A DNA stretch of 64,000 nucleotides from FEN-1350 sp964643355. Lineage in GTDB: Bacteria > Planctomycetota > Phycisphaerae > Sedimentisphaerales > Anaerohalosphaeraceae. This document shows positions 32,907 through 41,847 of this stretch, one piece after another (within the stretch, counting starts at the first letter, position 1; every line of letters starts with the position of its first letter). A program made the translations under genes and the position numbers. The stretch is taken from the NCBI GenBank assembly GCA_964643355.1, contig CAZXPW010000005.1, forward strand, positions 62,001 to 126,000, given 5' to 3'. The notes under the pieces are model-generated. The model saw only the letters and a list, made by a program, of their open reading frames with translations, did not search any database and had not been told where the DNA came from.

Positions 32907-33512
32907 ATGGCGATGGATGACAATGGGATCAATCATGTGGACCTTCCGCGGATCGAGAGGGCGGTACGGGAAATCCTGTTGGCGATCGGGGAGACTATCG
33001 ATCGCGAGGGTCTTCGCGATACCCCCGCCCGCGTGGCGCGGATGTACGCCGAGCTGGTTCACGGGATGCATCACGACCCCAAGGAAAACCTGATTACCGT
33101 GTTTCACGAGGATTATGACGAGGTGGTGTTGCTGCGGGATATTCCGTTTTTCAGTTTGTGCGAACATCACATGATGCCGTTCATCGGCAAGGCGCATGTA
33201 GCGTATCTGCCCAGCCCCAAAGGGCAGGTGCTGGGCGTGAGCAAGCTGGCGCGGATCGTGGATTCATTCGCGCGGCGGCTGCAGGTGCAGGAGCGGCTGA
33301 CGGGGCAGGTGGCGGATTTTCTGATGAATAACCTCTCGCCGATCGGCGTGGCGGTGGTGCTGGAGGCCTCGCATAGTTGCATGACGATTCGGGGAGTGAA
33401 AAAGCCGGGGTCGGTGATGGTGACCAGCGCGCTGCGGGGGGGATTTTTGAAGGATTCCCGGAGTCGGAGCGAAGTGCTATCCTTGATCCATGGGGCCGGA
33501 CGAGGACTGTAA
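32907..33512 (+). CDS. folE: GTP cyclohydrolase I
   Basis: 201 residues. It converts GTP to dihydroneopterin triphosphate, the first step towards folate or queuosine. The zinc ligands are Cys85, His88 (SLCEHHMMP) and Cys158 (SHSCMTIRG). GKAHVAYLPS and GVSKLARIVD are typical. The downstream queA gene elsewhere in this window hints at queuosine synthesis as one use, but the two are not linked. The start is supported by AAAGGA. Confidence 0.97.
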   Translation: MAMDDNGINHVDLPRIERAVREILLAIGETIDREGLRDTPARVARMYAELVHGMHHDPKENLITVFHEDYDEVVLLRDIPFFSLCEHHMMPFIGKAHVAYLPSPKGQVLGVSKLARIVDSFARRLQVQERLTGQVADFLMNNLSPIGVAVVLEASHSCMTIRGVKKPGSVMVTSALRGGFLKDSRSRSEVLSLIHGAGRGL

Positions 33513-33516
33513 AGGG

Positions 33517-33655
33517 TTGAATATTGACTAATGACGATTGACGATTCGGATCGATATCCATAAGGAGATCGTCAGGATTTTTGACGCTGGAGGCCAGTGG
33601 ATCTTTTCAAACCATAATCCCGCTACGGGGTGAATAGTCAATCGTGAATATTCAA
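33517..33655. repeat. Intergenic element with inverted ends
   Basis: TTGAATATT (33517-33525) and AATATTCAA (33647-33655) bound about 140 bp. CGATTGAC and GTCAATCG form a second inner match. No open frame lies inside. It may be a small non-autonomous element or simply paired dispersed repeats. No target-site duplication was evident. Confidence 0.4.
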
Positions 33656-33669
33656 GAGTGAATACAAAG

Positions 33670-34809
33670 ATGTCTTCGATTTTCGTACAACCCGATTGTC
33701 AACGGAAACTGGAGATCCTCAGCGCCGACGCTCAGTACGATCTGGCGTGCGCGTGCGGGTCCCGGCAGGGAGAGCATCGGGTTCAGGGCTCGCAGGGCAA
33801 ATGGGTATATCCGGTGACGCTGCCCAGCGGAGGAACCAGCGTTCTGCTGAAGACGCTGCTTTCGAATGTCTGCTCGAACGACTGCAAGTATTGTCCGTTG
33901 CGGATGGATCGGGATTTGCGGAGGTGTACGCTGACGAACCAGGAAGTGGTCGATACTTTTCTGGATTATTACGGTCGGCGGGAGGTGTTCGGGTTGTTTT
34001 TGAGTTCGGGGGTCATCGGCACTCCGGACGCGACGATGCAGCGGTTGACGGACATCGCCCGCATCCTTCGGCGGCGGCATCAGTTCCGTGGATATATTCA
34101 CCTGAAGATCTTGCCGGGCTGTTCGCCGGCGGCGGTGGAAGAAGCGGTGTCGCTGGCCAGCTCGGTGTCGCTGAACATCGAGACGCCGGGGGAGTCGTTT
34201 CTCTCTGCCTTGTCCAGCCGCAAGGACTTCCTGCGGGATATCATCGAGCCGATCAAACAGATCAGCCGATTGACGGCCAAGGGGAGCCGGTACCACCGGG
34301 TCAAACACACTACGCAATTTATTGTGGGGGCGGCGGGAGAAGCCGACAACCAGATTGTTCGGTATATGGGCGGACTGTACCAGCGGCTGGGCCTGGATCG
34401 GGTTTATTTCAGCGCGTATCAGCGGGGGTTGGGCAGTCCGGAATTGCCCGGCGAACAGGCGAGGGTCGAGCCGCAACAGGTTTTTGCCCGCGAGCACCGG
34501 TTGTACCAGGTGGATTTTCTGATGCGGAGGTACGGATTTCGGGAGGAAGAGATTCCGTTTGAGGAAGGGGGGCGATTGTCGCTGGAGGTGGATCCGAAGA
34601 TGGCCTGGGCCCAGCGGCACCCGGAGTTTTTCCCGGTCAACGCCAATACGGCTCCCAAGTGGGATTTGCTGCGAGTACCGGGCTTAGGTCCGGAAACCGT
34701 GTCGAAAATATTGACTCGACGCAAAGAAAGGCGGATCCGATCGATCGAAGATTTTGCCCGGCCGACGGCCCTGACCCGCAGGGCTGAATCGTACCTTGTG
34801 TTTTCATAA
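33670..34809 (+). CDS. Radical SAM protein of the DNA modification/repair type with HhH tail
   Basis: 379 residues. The iron-sulphur cluster motif is Cys68-x3-Cys72-x2-Cys75 (VCSNDCKYCP), a radical SAM core follows (SSGVIGTPD, LNIETPGE), and the C-terminus has helix-hairpin-helix DNA-binding segments (LRVPGLGPETVSKI). This matches the family annotated as putative DNA modification/repair radical SAM protein, usually adjacent to a uracil-DNA-glycosylase-like gene. No such partner is next to it here; rpsU and uvrB follow. ATG 33670 is used; GTG 33658 is an alternative. Function is known only by association. Confidence 0.85.
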   Translation: MSSIFVQPDCQRKLEILSADAQYDLACACGSRQGEHRVQGSQGKWVYPVTLPSGGTSVLLKTLLSNVCSNDCKYCPLRMDRDLRRCTLTNQEVVDTFLDYYGRREVFGLFLSSGVIGTPDATMQRLTDIARILRRRHQFRGYIHLKILPGCSPAAVEEAVSLASSVSLNIETPGESFLSALSSRKDFLRDIIEPIKQISRLTAKGSRYHRVKHTTQFIVGAAGEADNQIVRYMGGLYQRLGLDRVYFSAYQRGLGSPELPGEQARVEPQQVFAREHRLYQVDFLMRRYGFREEEIPFEEGGRLSLEVDPKMAWAQRHPEFFPVNANTAPKWDLLRVPGLGPETVSKILTRRKERRIRSIEDFARPTALTRRAESYLVFS

Positions 34810-35032
34810 GTACTTTTGCTGAAAATATTTACAGAGCATTATACCGCTGGGTTTGGACCGGTTTTGCATCGCAAACCGAGAGGACCAATCCGCAAAAAAA
34901 CGGGGGTGGAAAATCCGTTTCAAGGCGGTTTTTGGGCTTGAAATTTCCGATAAAAGGTGTAAATTGTAGTTTTGCGTTTTGAATTGAAGTTCGATAGGCA
35001 TTTTGAGAAGTAAAGGAAGGTCGATTGAGTTT

Positions 35033-35233
35033 ATGATTAAGGTACGATCCAGAGCCGGCGAAAGCATTCAGCAGATGGTCAAGCGGTTTAAGAAGATGTG
35101 CGAGAAAGAGGGCCTGATTCGCGACATCAAGCGCAATAGTTATTTTGAGAAGCCCTCCGAGAAGCAACGACGAAAGCGCCGCAAGGCCGCCCGCATGGCG
35201 ATGATCGGCAGTCTGATTCGCGCAGGCCGGTAA
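35033..35233 (+). CDS. rpsU: Ribosomal protein bS21
   Basis: 66 residues, highly basic, with the family start KVRSRAGESIQQMVKRF and the C-terminal Lys/Arg-rich helix (QRRKRRKAARMAMIG). It is part of the 30S subunit near the anti-Shine-Dalgarno region. The first ATG in the frame (35003) is rejected because the conserved protein begins at 35033. The site AGGAAGG lies 12 nt upstream. A strong terminator follows immediately, so it is a single-gene unit. The 220 bp upstream (34810-35032) are AT-rich and non-coding. Confidence 0.95.
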   Translation: MIKVRSRAGESIQQMVKRFKKMCEKEGLIRDIKRNSYFEKPSEKQRRKRRKAARMAMIGSLIRAGR

Positions 35234-35255
35234 CGGATCGGAAACGAACTTATAT

Positions 35256-35296
35256 CCGGACGGGCTTTCCGCAAAGGCCCGTCCGGGTTTTCTTTT
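35256..35296 (+). terminator. Intrinsic terminator of rpsU
   Basis: CCGGACGGGC (35256-35265) pairs perfectly with GCCCGTCCGG (35277-35286). The loop is 11 nt and is followed by GTTTTCTTTT. Confidence 0.92.
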
Positions 35297-35348
35297 GCGC
35301 AGTATGTGTTGCGGGATTGCGAATCAGTCGTTGGCGGGGCGGGAATCC

Positions 35349-37400
35349 ATGTCGGAATTCGAACTGGTCAGCGAGTTTGAGCCGCGGGGCGATCAGCCGC
35401 AGGCGATCGAGCGGCTGTCGGCGGGACTTTGGGAGGGCAAACCCTTTCAGACGCTGATGGGGGTGACCGGCAGCGGCAAGACCTTTACCATCGCTCATGT
35501 CATCGCCAAGTACGGCAAACCCACGCTGGTGATCTCCCACAACAAGACCCTGGCGGCGCAGCTTTTTGAGGAACTCAAGGGGTTGTTTCCGCATAATGCG
35601 GTCGAGTATTTTGTCAGCTATTACGATTATTACCAGCCGGAGGCGTATATTCCGCAGCGCGATATTTATATCGAGAAGGACGCCTCCCGGAACGACGAGC
35701 TGGATCGGCTCCGGCTTTCGGCGACGACGAGCTTGATGTCACGGCAGGATGTGGTGATCGTGGCCAGCGTGTCGTGCATCTTCGGGTTGGGCTCGCCGGA
35801 GGACTACAAGCACGCGGTGGTCGGGGCACGAGTGGGGGATGGGATCGATCGAAACGAGATGCTGGGGCGGCTGGCGGATATTCAATATACTCGCAGCGAC
35901 ATCGAATTCAAACGGGGGACATTTCGGGTTCGGGGGGATGTGGTGGAGGTCTGGCCGTCGTACGAGCCGTTTGCGGTGCGGCTGGAGATGTTCGGGGACA
36001 CGCTGGAACGGATCCAGTATATCAATCCGGTCTCGTCGGAGATTCTGGCGGACGAGCAGCAGGTTTTTCTGTTTCCGGCCAAACACTATGTGATGCCGGC
36101 CGATCGGATCGAATTGGCGGTGCAGGGGATTCAGGCGGAACTGGAGCAGCGGTTGATGGCGCTCCGCAGCCAGGGCAAATTGTTGGAGGCGCAGCGGTTG
36201 GAGGCGCGAACGCGGTACGATATGGAAATGATTCGCGAGGTGGGGTACTGCAGCGGGATCGAGAATTATTCGCGGCATCTGGCCGGGCTGCCTGCGGGGG
36301 CGCGGCCCTACACGCTGATCGATTATTTTCCTAAGGATTTTCTATTGATCCTCGATGAGTCGCATGTGACGATTCCGCAGATCCGGGCGATGTATGCGGG
36401 GGATCACAACCGCAAGGAAGTGCTGGTCGAGCATGGATTCCGGTTGCCCAGCGCGATGGATAACCGGCCGCTGCGGTTCGAAGAGTTTCGGGAAAACTGG
36501 AAGCATGTTCTGTTTATGTCGGCCACGCCGGGGCCGTATGAGATGGAGCTGTGCGGCGGCGAGGTGGTTGAGCAGATCATCCGTCCGACGGGGCTGGTGG
36601 ATCCGGAGATCTTTGTGTCTCCGGCGTCGAACCAGATCCCGCATCTGATCGGCCAGATCGAGCAGCGGGTGGAGGCCGGGGAGCGGACGCTGGTGACGAC
36701 GCTGACCAAGCGACTGGCGGAGGACTTGTCGGGGTATCTAAAGAAGAAAGGATTCCGCTGCGAATATCTGCACAGCGAGATCCAGACGCTGGAACGGGTG
36801 GAAATCCTGCGAAATCTTCGGGAGGGAAAATTCGATGTGCTGGTGGGGATCAACCTGTTGCGGGAGGGTCTGGATCTGCCGGAGGTATCGCTGGTTGCGA
36901 TTCTGGACGCCGACAAGGAGGGATTCCTTCGGAGCGAGACCTCGCTGATCCAGACGATCGGGCGGACGGCGCGGAATGTCAATGCCCGGGTGATGTTGTA
37001 CGCGGACCGAGTGACCGAATCCATGCAGAAAGCGATTGACGAAACGGCCCGGCGGCGTAGAATACAGATCGAGTATAACCGGGAACATGGCATTACGCCG
37101 GAGACCATTCGCAAGGAAATCCGCACGGAATTGTCGGAACAGCTCCGGGCCCGGAAGACCGCACAACAGGCCCTGGCGCTGGAGGAGAAGGATTATGACC
37201 GGGTGGAACTGGCCGCCGAGTTGAATCGGCAGATGCTCGAGGCGGCCGAAGCCCTGGAGTTTGAGACCGCGGCCCGGTTGCGGGATCGATTGCTGGAATT
37301 GAATCAGTTGCCTCAATTAAAGAGCGAACATGGTACCGACAAGCGAAACGGAAAGAAAAAGACCCCGCCTGGACCTGTCCAAGATCCGGACGCTGATTGA
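35349..37400 (+). CDS. uvrB: Excinuclease ABC subunit B
   Basis: A 683-residue DNA-damage verification helicase of nucleotide excision repair. Walker A GVTGSGKT lies near residue 38, the beta-hairpin region contains YYDYYQPEAYIP, helicase motifs include LILDESH and QTIGRTARN, and a UvrB/UvrC interaction motif lies near the end (AAEALEFETAARLRDRL). ATG 35349 is chosen; the frame upstream is short and non-conserved. The 3' end overlaps nadC by 71 nt in another frame. Confidence 0.97.
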   Translation: MSEFELVSEFEPRGDQPQAIERLSAGLWEGKPFQTLMGVTGSGKTFTIAHVIAKYGKPTLVISHNKTLAAQLFEELKGLFPHNAVEYFVSYYDYYQPEAYIPQRDIYIEKDASRNDELDRLRLSATTSLMSRQDVVIVASVSCIFGLGSPEDYKHAVVGARVGDGIDRNEMLGRLADIQYTRSDIEFKRGTFRVRGDVVEVWPSYEPFAVRLEMFGDTLERIQYINPVSSEILADEQQVFLFPAKHYVMPADRIELAVQGIQAELEQRLMALRSQGKLLEAQRLEARTRYDMEMIREVGYCSGIENYSRHLAGLPAGARPYTLIDYFPKDFLLILDESHVTIPQIRAMYAGDHNRKEVLVEHGFRLPSAMDNRPLRFEEFRENWKHVLFMSATPGPYEMELCGGEVVEQIIRPTGLVDPEIFVSPASNQIPHLIGQIEQRVEAGERTLVTTLTKRLAEDLSGYLKKKGFRCEYLHSEIQTLERVEILRNLREGKFDVLVGINLLREGLDLPEVSLVAILDADKEGFLRSETSLIQTIGRTARNVNARVMLYADRVTESMQKAIDETARRRRIQIEYNREHGITPETIRKEIRTELSEQLRARKTAQQALALEEKDYDRVELAAELNRQMLEAAEALEFETAARLRDRLLELNQLPQLKSEHGTDKRNGKKKTPPGPVQDPDAD

Positions 37401-38229
37401 TCTGGCGGTGGAGGAAGATTTCGGCATGGGCGATCCGACCAGCCGGATTTCCTCCGGCGACAACGATGTTGTCGCGGCCAAGATCGTGACTCGCGAGGAG
37501 ATTATCGTCTGCGGGATGGATGTGATCCGCGAGGTCCTCAAGCGATATGACAAGCGGCTCAAGCTGCGGGTGATGATCGGGGATGGTCATCACGCCAATG
37601 TGGCCGATGTGTTGGGGATTATCACCGGTCCCCAGCGGGCGATGCACAGCGCCGAGCGGGTGATCCTGAATTTTCTCCAGCGATTGTGCGGAATCAGCAC
37701 CATGACCTGGAAATTTGTCCGGGCGATTCGGGGAACCCATGCCAAGATTTATGACACGCGCAAAACGATTCCCGGCTGGCGATACTTGGACAAATACGCC
37801 GTCCGCTGCGGCGGGGGATACAATCACCGGATGTGTCTGGGGGATGCGGTGATGTTCAAGGACAACCACCTCGCCGAGTGGGGCGATCATTTTGAACCGA
37901 AGCTCAAGCGGATGGTGGCTCAGGCCCGCAAAATCAAGGGCGTGAAGTTTGTGGTCGTTGAGGTGGATCATGTCGATAACCAACTCGACCGGGTTCTGAC
38001 GATTCCGGGGATTGATATTATCTTGCTGGACAACATGGGGCAATGGCAACTGAAGCATGCCGTCGAACTTCGGAACCAGATGGCGGGTCGGCATAAACCC
38101 TTGCTGGAAGCCAGCGGTGGGATCACACTGAACAATGTTCGGGCGGTGGCCAACTGCGGGGTGGATCGGATCGCGATCGGAGCGATCACGCATTCGGCCG
38201 TGGCGGTGGACATCGGCCTGGATCGGTAA
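37330..38229 (+). CDS. nadC: Nicotinate-nucleotide pyrophosphorylase (quinolinate phosphoribosyltransferase)
   Basis: A 299-residue enzyme of NAD synthesis that turns quinolinate and PRPP into nicotinate mononucleotide. Signatures: EEDFGMGDPTS, RKTIPGWRYLDKYAVRCGG with the substrate-binding Arg and Lys, VVVEVDHVDN, and LLDNMGQWQL. The only plausible start, ATG 37330, lies inside the uvrB coding end, making a 71-nt overlap. Shorter starts would lose the first conserved helix. It continues into birA 27 nt later. No nadA or nadB was seen nearby. Confidence 0.95.
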   Translation: MVPTSETERKRPRLDLSKIRTLIDLAVEEDFGMGDPTSRISSGDNDVVAAKIVTREEIIVCGMDVIREVLKRYDKRLKLRVMIGDGHHANVADVLGIITGPQRAMHSAERVILNFLQRLCGISTMTWKFVRAIRGTHAKIYDTRKTIPGWRYLDKYAVRCGGGYNHRMCLGDAVMFKDNHLAEWGDHFEPKLKRMVAQARKIKGVKFVVVEVDHVDNQLDRVLTIPGIDIILLDNMGQWQLKHAVELRNQMAGRHKPLLEASGGITLNNVRAVANCGVDRIAIGAITHSAVAVDIGLDR

Positions 38230-38256
38230 GCAGGCCGAGCGACAGGCCGGGACCCC

Positions 38257-39057
38257 ATGAACCGACTGGACGCCGACGACATCCAGGCGCGGCTGACGAC
38301 AAATCGGATCGGGCGCGGTTTGCGGGTTTATGAATCGACCGGAAGCACCAACGATCTGGCATGGCAGTTTCCCTCCAAAACCGAGCATGACGGGTTGGGC
38401 ATTCTGGCCGAACACCAGACGGCCGGTCGGGGGCGGGGGGGCAATCGATGGTTGAGTCGGCCGGGACAATCCCTGCTTGTATCGATCCTGCGGGTCGATT
38501 GCCGCTGTCCGGTGGAGATGGCGACGATCACGACGGCCATCGCCGCGGCGGACGCGATCGCCGCCACGACGGGCTTGTATCCACGAATCAAGTGGCCCAA
38601 CGATATTCTTCTGAATGGGCGAAAGGTCTGTGGAATCCTGATCGAGGCCCGAACACGAGGCAAACACCGGGATCTCGTGATCGGGATCGGGATGAATTGT
38701 CATCAGACGGGATCTTTTTTTGCGGAGTCCGGACTGGATGTGCCGGCGACGAGTCTGGATCGAGAGTCTGGAGCAAGGGTCGATCGCAATCAACTGGCGG
38801 CGAGTCTGCTGAATTCGCTGGAGGAACAAATGGATTTGTCGGTTCATGACGGAGGAGCGGTCGTGGAACGATGGAAGCAGTACAGCAATCAACTGGGACG
38901 GCGTCTGACCCTGACTTTTCGGCAGTCATCCTTCAGCGGAACCTGTATCGGGATCGATCCGGCCCACGGGCTGATCCTGCAACTTGACGGGGGAGGGGTT
39001 CGATCGTTTGACGCAGCCCATACGGCACTGGTTCGGCAAATGGATCCGGATCGATGA
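38257..39057 (+). CDS. birA: Biotin--[acetyl-CoA carboxylase] ligase, no DNA-binding domain
   Basis: A 266-residue class I biotin protein ligase that attaches biotin to carboxyl carrier protein. The biotin loop GRGRGGNRWLS and the KWPNDILLNGRKVCG motif are intact. The C-terminal SH3-like segment spans about residues 215-260. There is no N-terminal helix-turn-helix, so it does not double as a repressor. It is in line with uvrB and nadC and likely cotranscribed with them. Confidence 0.94.
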   Translation: MNRLDADDIQARLTTNRIGRGLRVYESTGSTNDLAWQFPSKTEHDGLGILAEHQTAGRGRGGNRWLSRPGQSLLVSILRVDCRCPVEMATITTAIAAADAIAATTGLYPRIKWPNDILLNGRKVCGILIEARTRGKHRDLVIGIGMNCHQTGSFFAESGLDVPATSLDRESGARVDRNQLAASLLNSLEEQMDLSVHDGGAVVERWKQYSNQLGRRLTLTFRQSSFSGTCIGIDPAHGLILQLDGGGVRSFDAAHTALVRQMDPDR

Positions 39058-39166
39058 TTGATTGTGTTTGATTTCCGGTCGATTGTGGGATTTCGGTCTT
39101 GTTTCGTCGGCCCTTGAAAGATACATTCATGGTGAACTTTCGAAAGACCCAGTTGGAGAATGAAAG

Positions 39167-40558
39167 ATGGCGGAACACTATGATGTCGTGGTGATCGGCG
39201 GCGGGCCGGGCGGATATGCGGCGGCGATTCGATGTGCGCAACGGGGAGCCAGGACGGCTCTGGTGGAGAAGGCCGAGATGGGGGGAACCTGTCTGAATCG
39301 GGGATGCATTCCATCCAAAGCGCTGTTGGGTTCGGCCCATTTCCTGACGCTGGCCAAACATGCGTCCTTGATGGGTCTGGAGATGGCCGGGCCGGTTCGG
39401 CCGAACTGGGCCAAGATGATGGCCCGTAAGGACGCCATCGTCGAGGGATTCCGCAAGGGTGTAACCGGCCTGGTGCAGAGCAACCAGATTGCACTGCTTG
39501 CGGGCCGGGGGATCGTCGCGGCACCGGGCACCGTGCGCGTGGAGGCCGGCGGAGGCGTTCAGGAAATCGCCTGCAAGAAGATTATTCTGGCGACGGGTTC
39601 GGTTCCGGTCCAAGTCCCGATCTTCCCGTTTGACGGCCGAACGATCATCAGCAGTACCGAGGCGCTGAGCTTGCCGGCGATTCCCGCCTCCATGGTCATC
39701 ATTGGCGGAGGCGTGATCGGCTGCGAGCTGGCGAGCGTGTATTCGGCGGTCGGCTGTAAAGTGACTATTGTAGAGGCATTGTCACAGTTATTGCCCAACG
39801 AGGACGAATGGGTCGGATCCCTTCTGGCCCGAGAACTCAGGAAGGGCGGGATCGAATCGATGGTCGCCAGGAAAGTTACGGCGGTAGATCCCGGGAACGG
39901 CAAGGCCCGTGTGACACTGGAAGGCGGGGAATCGATCGAGGCCGAGAAGGTTCTGGTGGCGGTGGGGCGGAAGGCGTTCTGCGATCCGGAGACCCTGGCG
40001 GCCCTGAAGCCGGAGATGAACGGCCCGGCGATCCTCGTCAACCGGAAGATGGAAACCAGCGTGGCGGGGGTGTATGCCATTGGCGATCTGGTGGGCACAA
40101 CCTATCTGGCCCACGGGGCGTTTGCCGAGGCCGAGGTCGCAGCGGCCAATGCCACCGGAAGCGACGAGGAAGTCGGGGATTATGAACGGATTCCGCGGGC
40201 GGTTTATACCTTTCCGGAAGTGGCGTCGGTCGGCAAGACGGAAAAGAAATGCCAGCAACAGGGGATCGCGGCGGTCGTCGGCAAGGCGCCCTTCCGGGCC
40301 AATGGGCGAAGCTTGGCGCACAACGAAACCGTCGGCGAGGTCCGCGTGATCCGCGATGCGTCGTCGAAGGCGATTGTCGGCGTAACGATCGTCGGCGCGA
40401 CGGCAACCGAGATGATCTCGACGGCGCGGGCGATGATGGGCAGCCATGAAACGATTTCGGAAGTGAGTTTCGCCCACCCGACGGTGACGGAGGTGCTCAA
40501 GGAAGCGTGGGAGGACGCCTTCGGGATGAGTTTGCATGTGCCGCCGAAGGGGAAATAG
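39167..40558 (+). CDS. lpdA: Dihydrolipoyl dehydrogenase
   Basis: A 463-residue flavoprotein (E3) that reoxidises lipoyl groups of 2-oxoacid dehydrogenase or glycine-cleavage complexes. FAD-binding GGGPGGYAAA near residue 11, redox pair Cys42/Cys47 (GGTCLNRGCIPSKA), NAD-binding GGGVIGCELAS, and the partner-subunit catalytic dyad His437/Glu442 (FAHPTVTEV). Normal length. No E1, E2 or glycine-cleavage genes are next to it, so the complex it serves is unknown. The 109 bp upstream contains no clear terminator. Confidence 0.95.
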   Translation: MAEHYDVVVIGGGPGGYAAAIRCAQRGARTALVEKAEMGGTCLNRGCIPSKALLGSAHFLTLAKHASLMGLEMAGPVRPNWAKMMARKDAIVEGFRKGVTGLVQSNQIALLAGRGIVAAPGTVRVEAGGGVQEIACKKIILATGSVPVQVPIFPFDGRTIISSTEALSLPAIPASMVIIGGGVIGCELASVYSAVGCKVTIVEALSQLLPNEDEWVGSLLARELRKGGIESMVARKVTAVDPGNGKARVTLEGGESIEAEKVLVAVGRKAFCDPETLAALKPEMNGPAILVNRKMETSVAGVYAIGDLVGTTYLAHGAFAEAEVAAANATGSDEEVGDYERIPRAVYTFPEVASVGKTEKKCQQQGIAAVVGKAPFRANGRSLAHNETVGEVRVIRDASSKAIVGVTIVGATATEMISTARAMMGSHETISEVSFAHPTVTEVLKEAWEDAFGMSLHVPPKGK

Positions 40559-40561
40559 CCG

Positions 40562-41602
40562 TCAGGGTATCGAAACGGCTTTTTCTGCGAGCAGGTTTCG
40601 AATGGCCGGTTCGATCAGGTTGAACCAGTGATCGTTGACTTTTTCATTGGGATGAGAATCTCCCGGAACCGTCATGGATTTGTCGAGCGGCAGACTGCAA
40701 TCCACATATGGGATATGATTGACTTCGGCAAACGAACGGTACGACGCTTGAAACTCCGGATCGATTCGATTATTACCAATGAAGGCGATCAGAAACTTGG
40801 CGTGATGTTGATCAGCCAGTTTTTTCATTTCCAGCAATACTTGTCGGGTCGTTTCTTTTGCCTGCCGAGTTCTCGAATAGGTAATCGCCTGGGCCCAACT
40901 CTTTTCCAATATCGTAATCAATGCTGAATATTTTCGGCCCGGCCATGACGAGTATTGGGTCAGACCATGCCGTTTCAACCGCCCCCGGCTCAGGGTAACA
41001 TAAGGCATACTGACATGTCCCCGCCGACTTCGTATGGACAGGCCATAGAGCCAATTTCCCGAAGCCACATTTCGACCCAGGTGGGGCTGGATCATCCCAT
41101 ACACGACGACAGCGGGGTGCAGTTTTGGAAGGGCGTCCTCCACTCGCAACAGCGATTGGTAAGTTCCATGCCCCGCCGTTCCAAAATTCACCACGCGGCG
41201 GTCCGGAAACGCATCTTGAAGCTTCCATGCAAGGGTATCCTGGTCGGTAAGCGCCCATCCAAACATAAAGGAACAACCCACGAGGACGATCTTCGGTCTG
41301 TCATCCAGAACGGCGTCAACCGTTGTTCCGGACGATCGGCTTCCGTCGGGCAAAATTGTGATCCGAATGGGAGGTCTGTCGGGAAGAGTGGAATATTGAT
41401 AAATCCCTTCTTTTGATTGCCAGCCATAGGTTGGATGAGATTCAAGCATGATCGGCTCATTGAGACGATTATCGGCGGCCCAGGGAACAAATCCCATCCA
41501 CCGCAGAGCCAGTTCTCCGATCGAAAGGGCGATAACCAGCGCAAGGGTGATTCCGCTGACACGAAATAAAAGATACCGTTTTCCACTCATCTTACCGGTC
41601 AT
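40562..41602 (-). CDS. Membrane-anchored SGNH/GDSL hydrolase-like protein
   Basis: About 346 residues with one N-terminal membrane helix (LLFRVSGITLALVIALSIGE) and an exported hydrolase-like domain. The candidate nucleophile is Ser111 in VLVGCSFMFGWAL, and the usual Asp-x-x-His pair appears near the end in GDSHPNEKVNDHW. Such proteins are often esterases or O-acyltransferase partners acting on surface glycans. ATG 41602 has GGGAG at 10 nt; ATG 41611 is also possible. It is commonly found beside carbamoyltransferase, SxtJ-like and DUF5989 genes, which lie upstream on this strand, separated here by a pseudopilin. Confidence 0.72.
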   Translation of the reverse strand: MTGKMSGKRYLLFRVSGITLALVIALSIGELALRWMGFVPWAADNRLNEPIMLESHPTYGWQSKEGIYQYSTLPDRPPIRITILPDGSRSSGTTVDAVLDDRPKIVLVGCSFMFGWALTDQDTLAWKLQDAFPDRRVVNFGTAGHGTYQSLLRVEDALPKLHPAVVVYGMIQPHLGRNVASGNWLYGLSIRSRRGHVSMPYVTLSRGRLKRHGLTQYSSWPGRKYSALITILEKSWAQAITYSRTRQAKETTRQVLLEMKKLADQHHAKFLIAFIGNNRIDPEFQASYRSFAEVNHIPYVDCSLPLDKSMTVPGDSHPNEKVNDHWFNLIEPAIRNLLAEKAVSIP

Positions 41603-41749
41603 GTCCAACATTCTCCCTATTGACTTCGAGCAGCAAAAATCCTTCCCGGCAGTTGTCGCGCTTTATCGAACTCAGTATAACGGGAATGTATCGTTGATTG
41701 TATTTTCCCATCCTTATACTCTCTCGGGCCATTAAAAATAAACGAAACG

Positions 41750-41790
41750 ACTGAGAAAGAAACGACCTTTCGCCGAAGCGAAAGGTCGTT
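41750..41790 (-). terminator. Intrinsic terminator of the pseudopilin gene
   Basis: AACGACCTTTCGC (41761-41773) and GCGAAAGGTCGTT (41778-41790) form a perfect 13-bp stem. Read on the minus strand the loop is UUCG closed by C-G, an extra-stable tetraloop, followed by TCTTTCT. Confidence 0.88.
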
Positions 41791-41847
41791 GGATTCAACC
41801 CAGATGAATGAAGCGACTTGAGTTTGTCATTTCTTTGGAATGATCGA

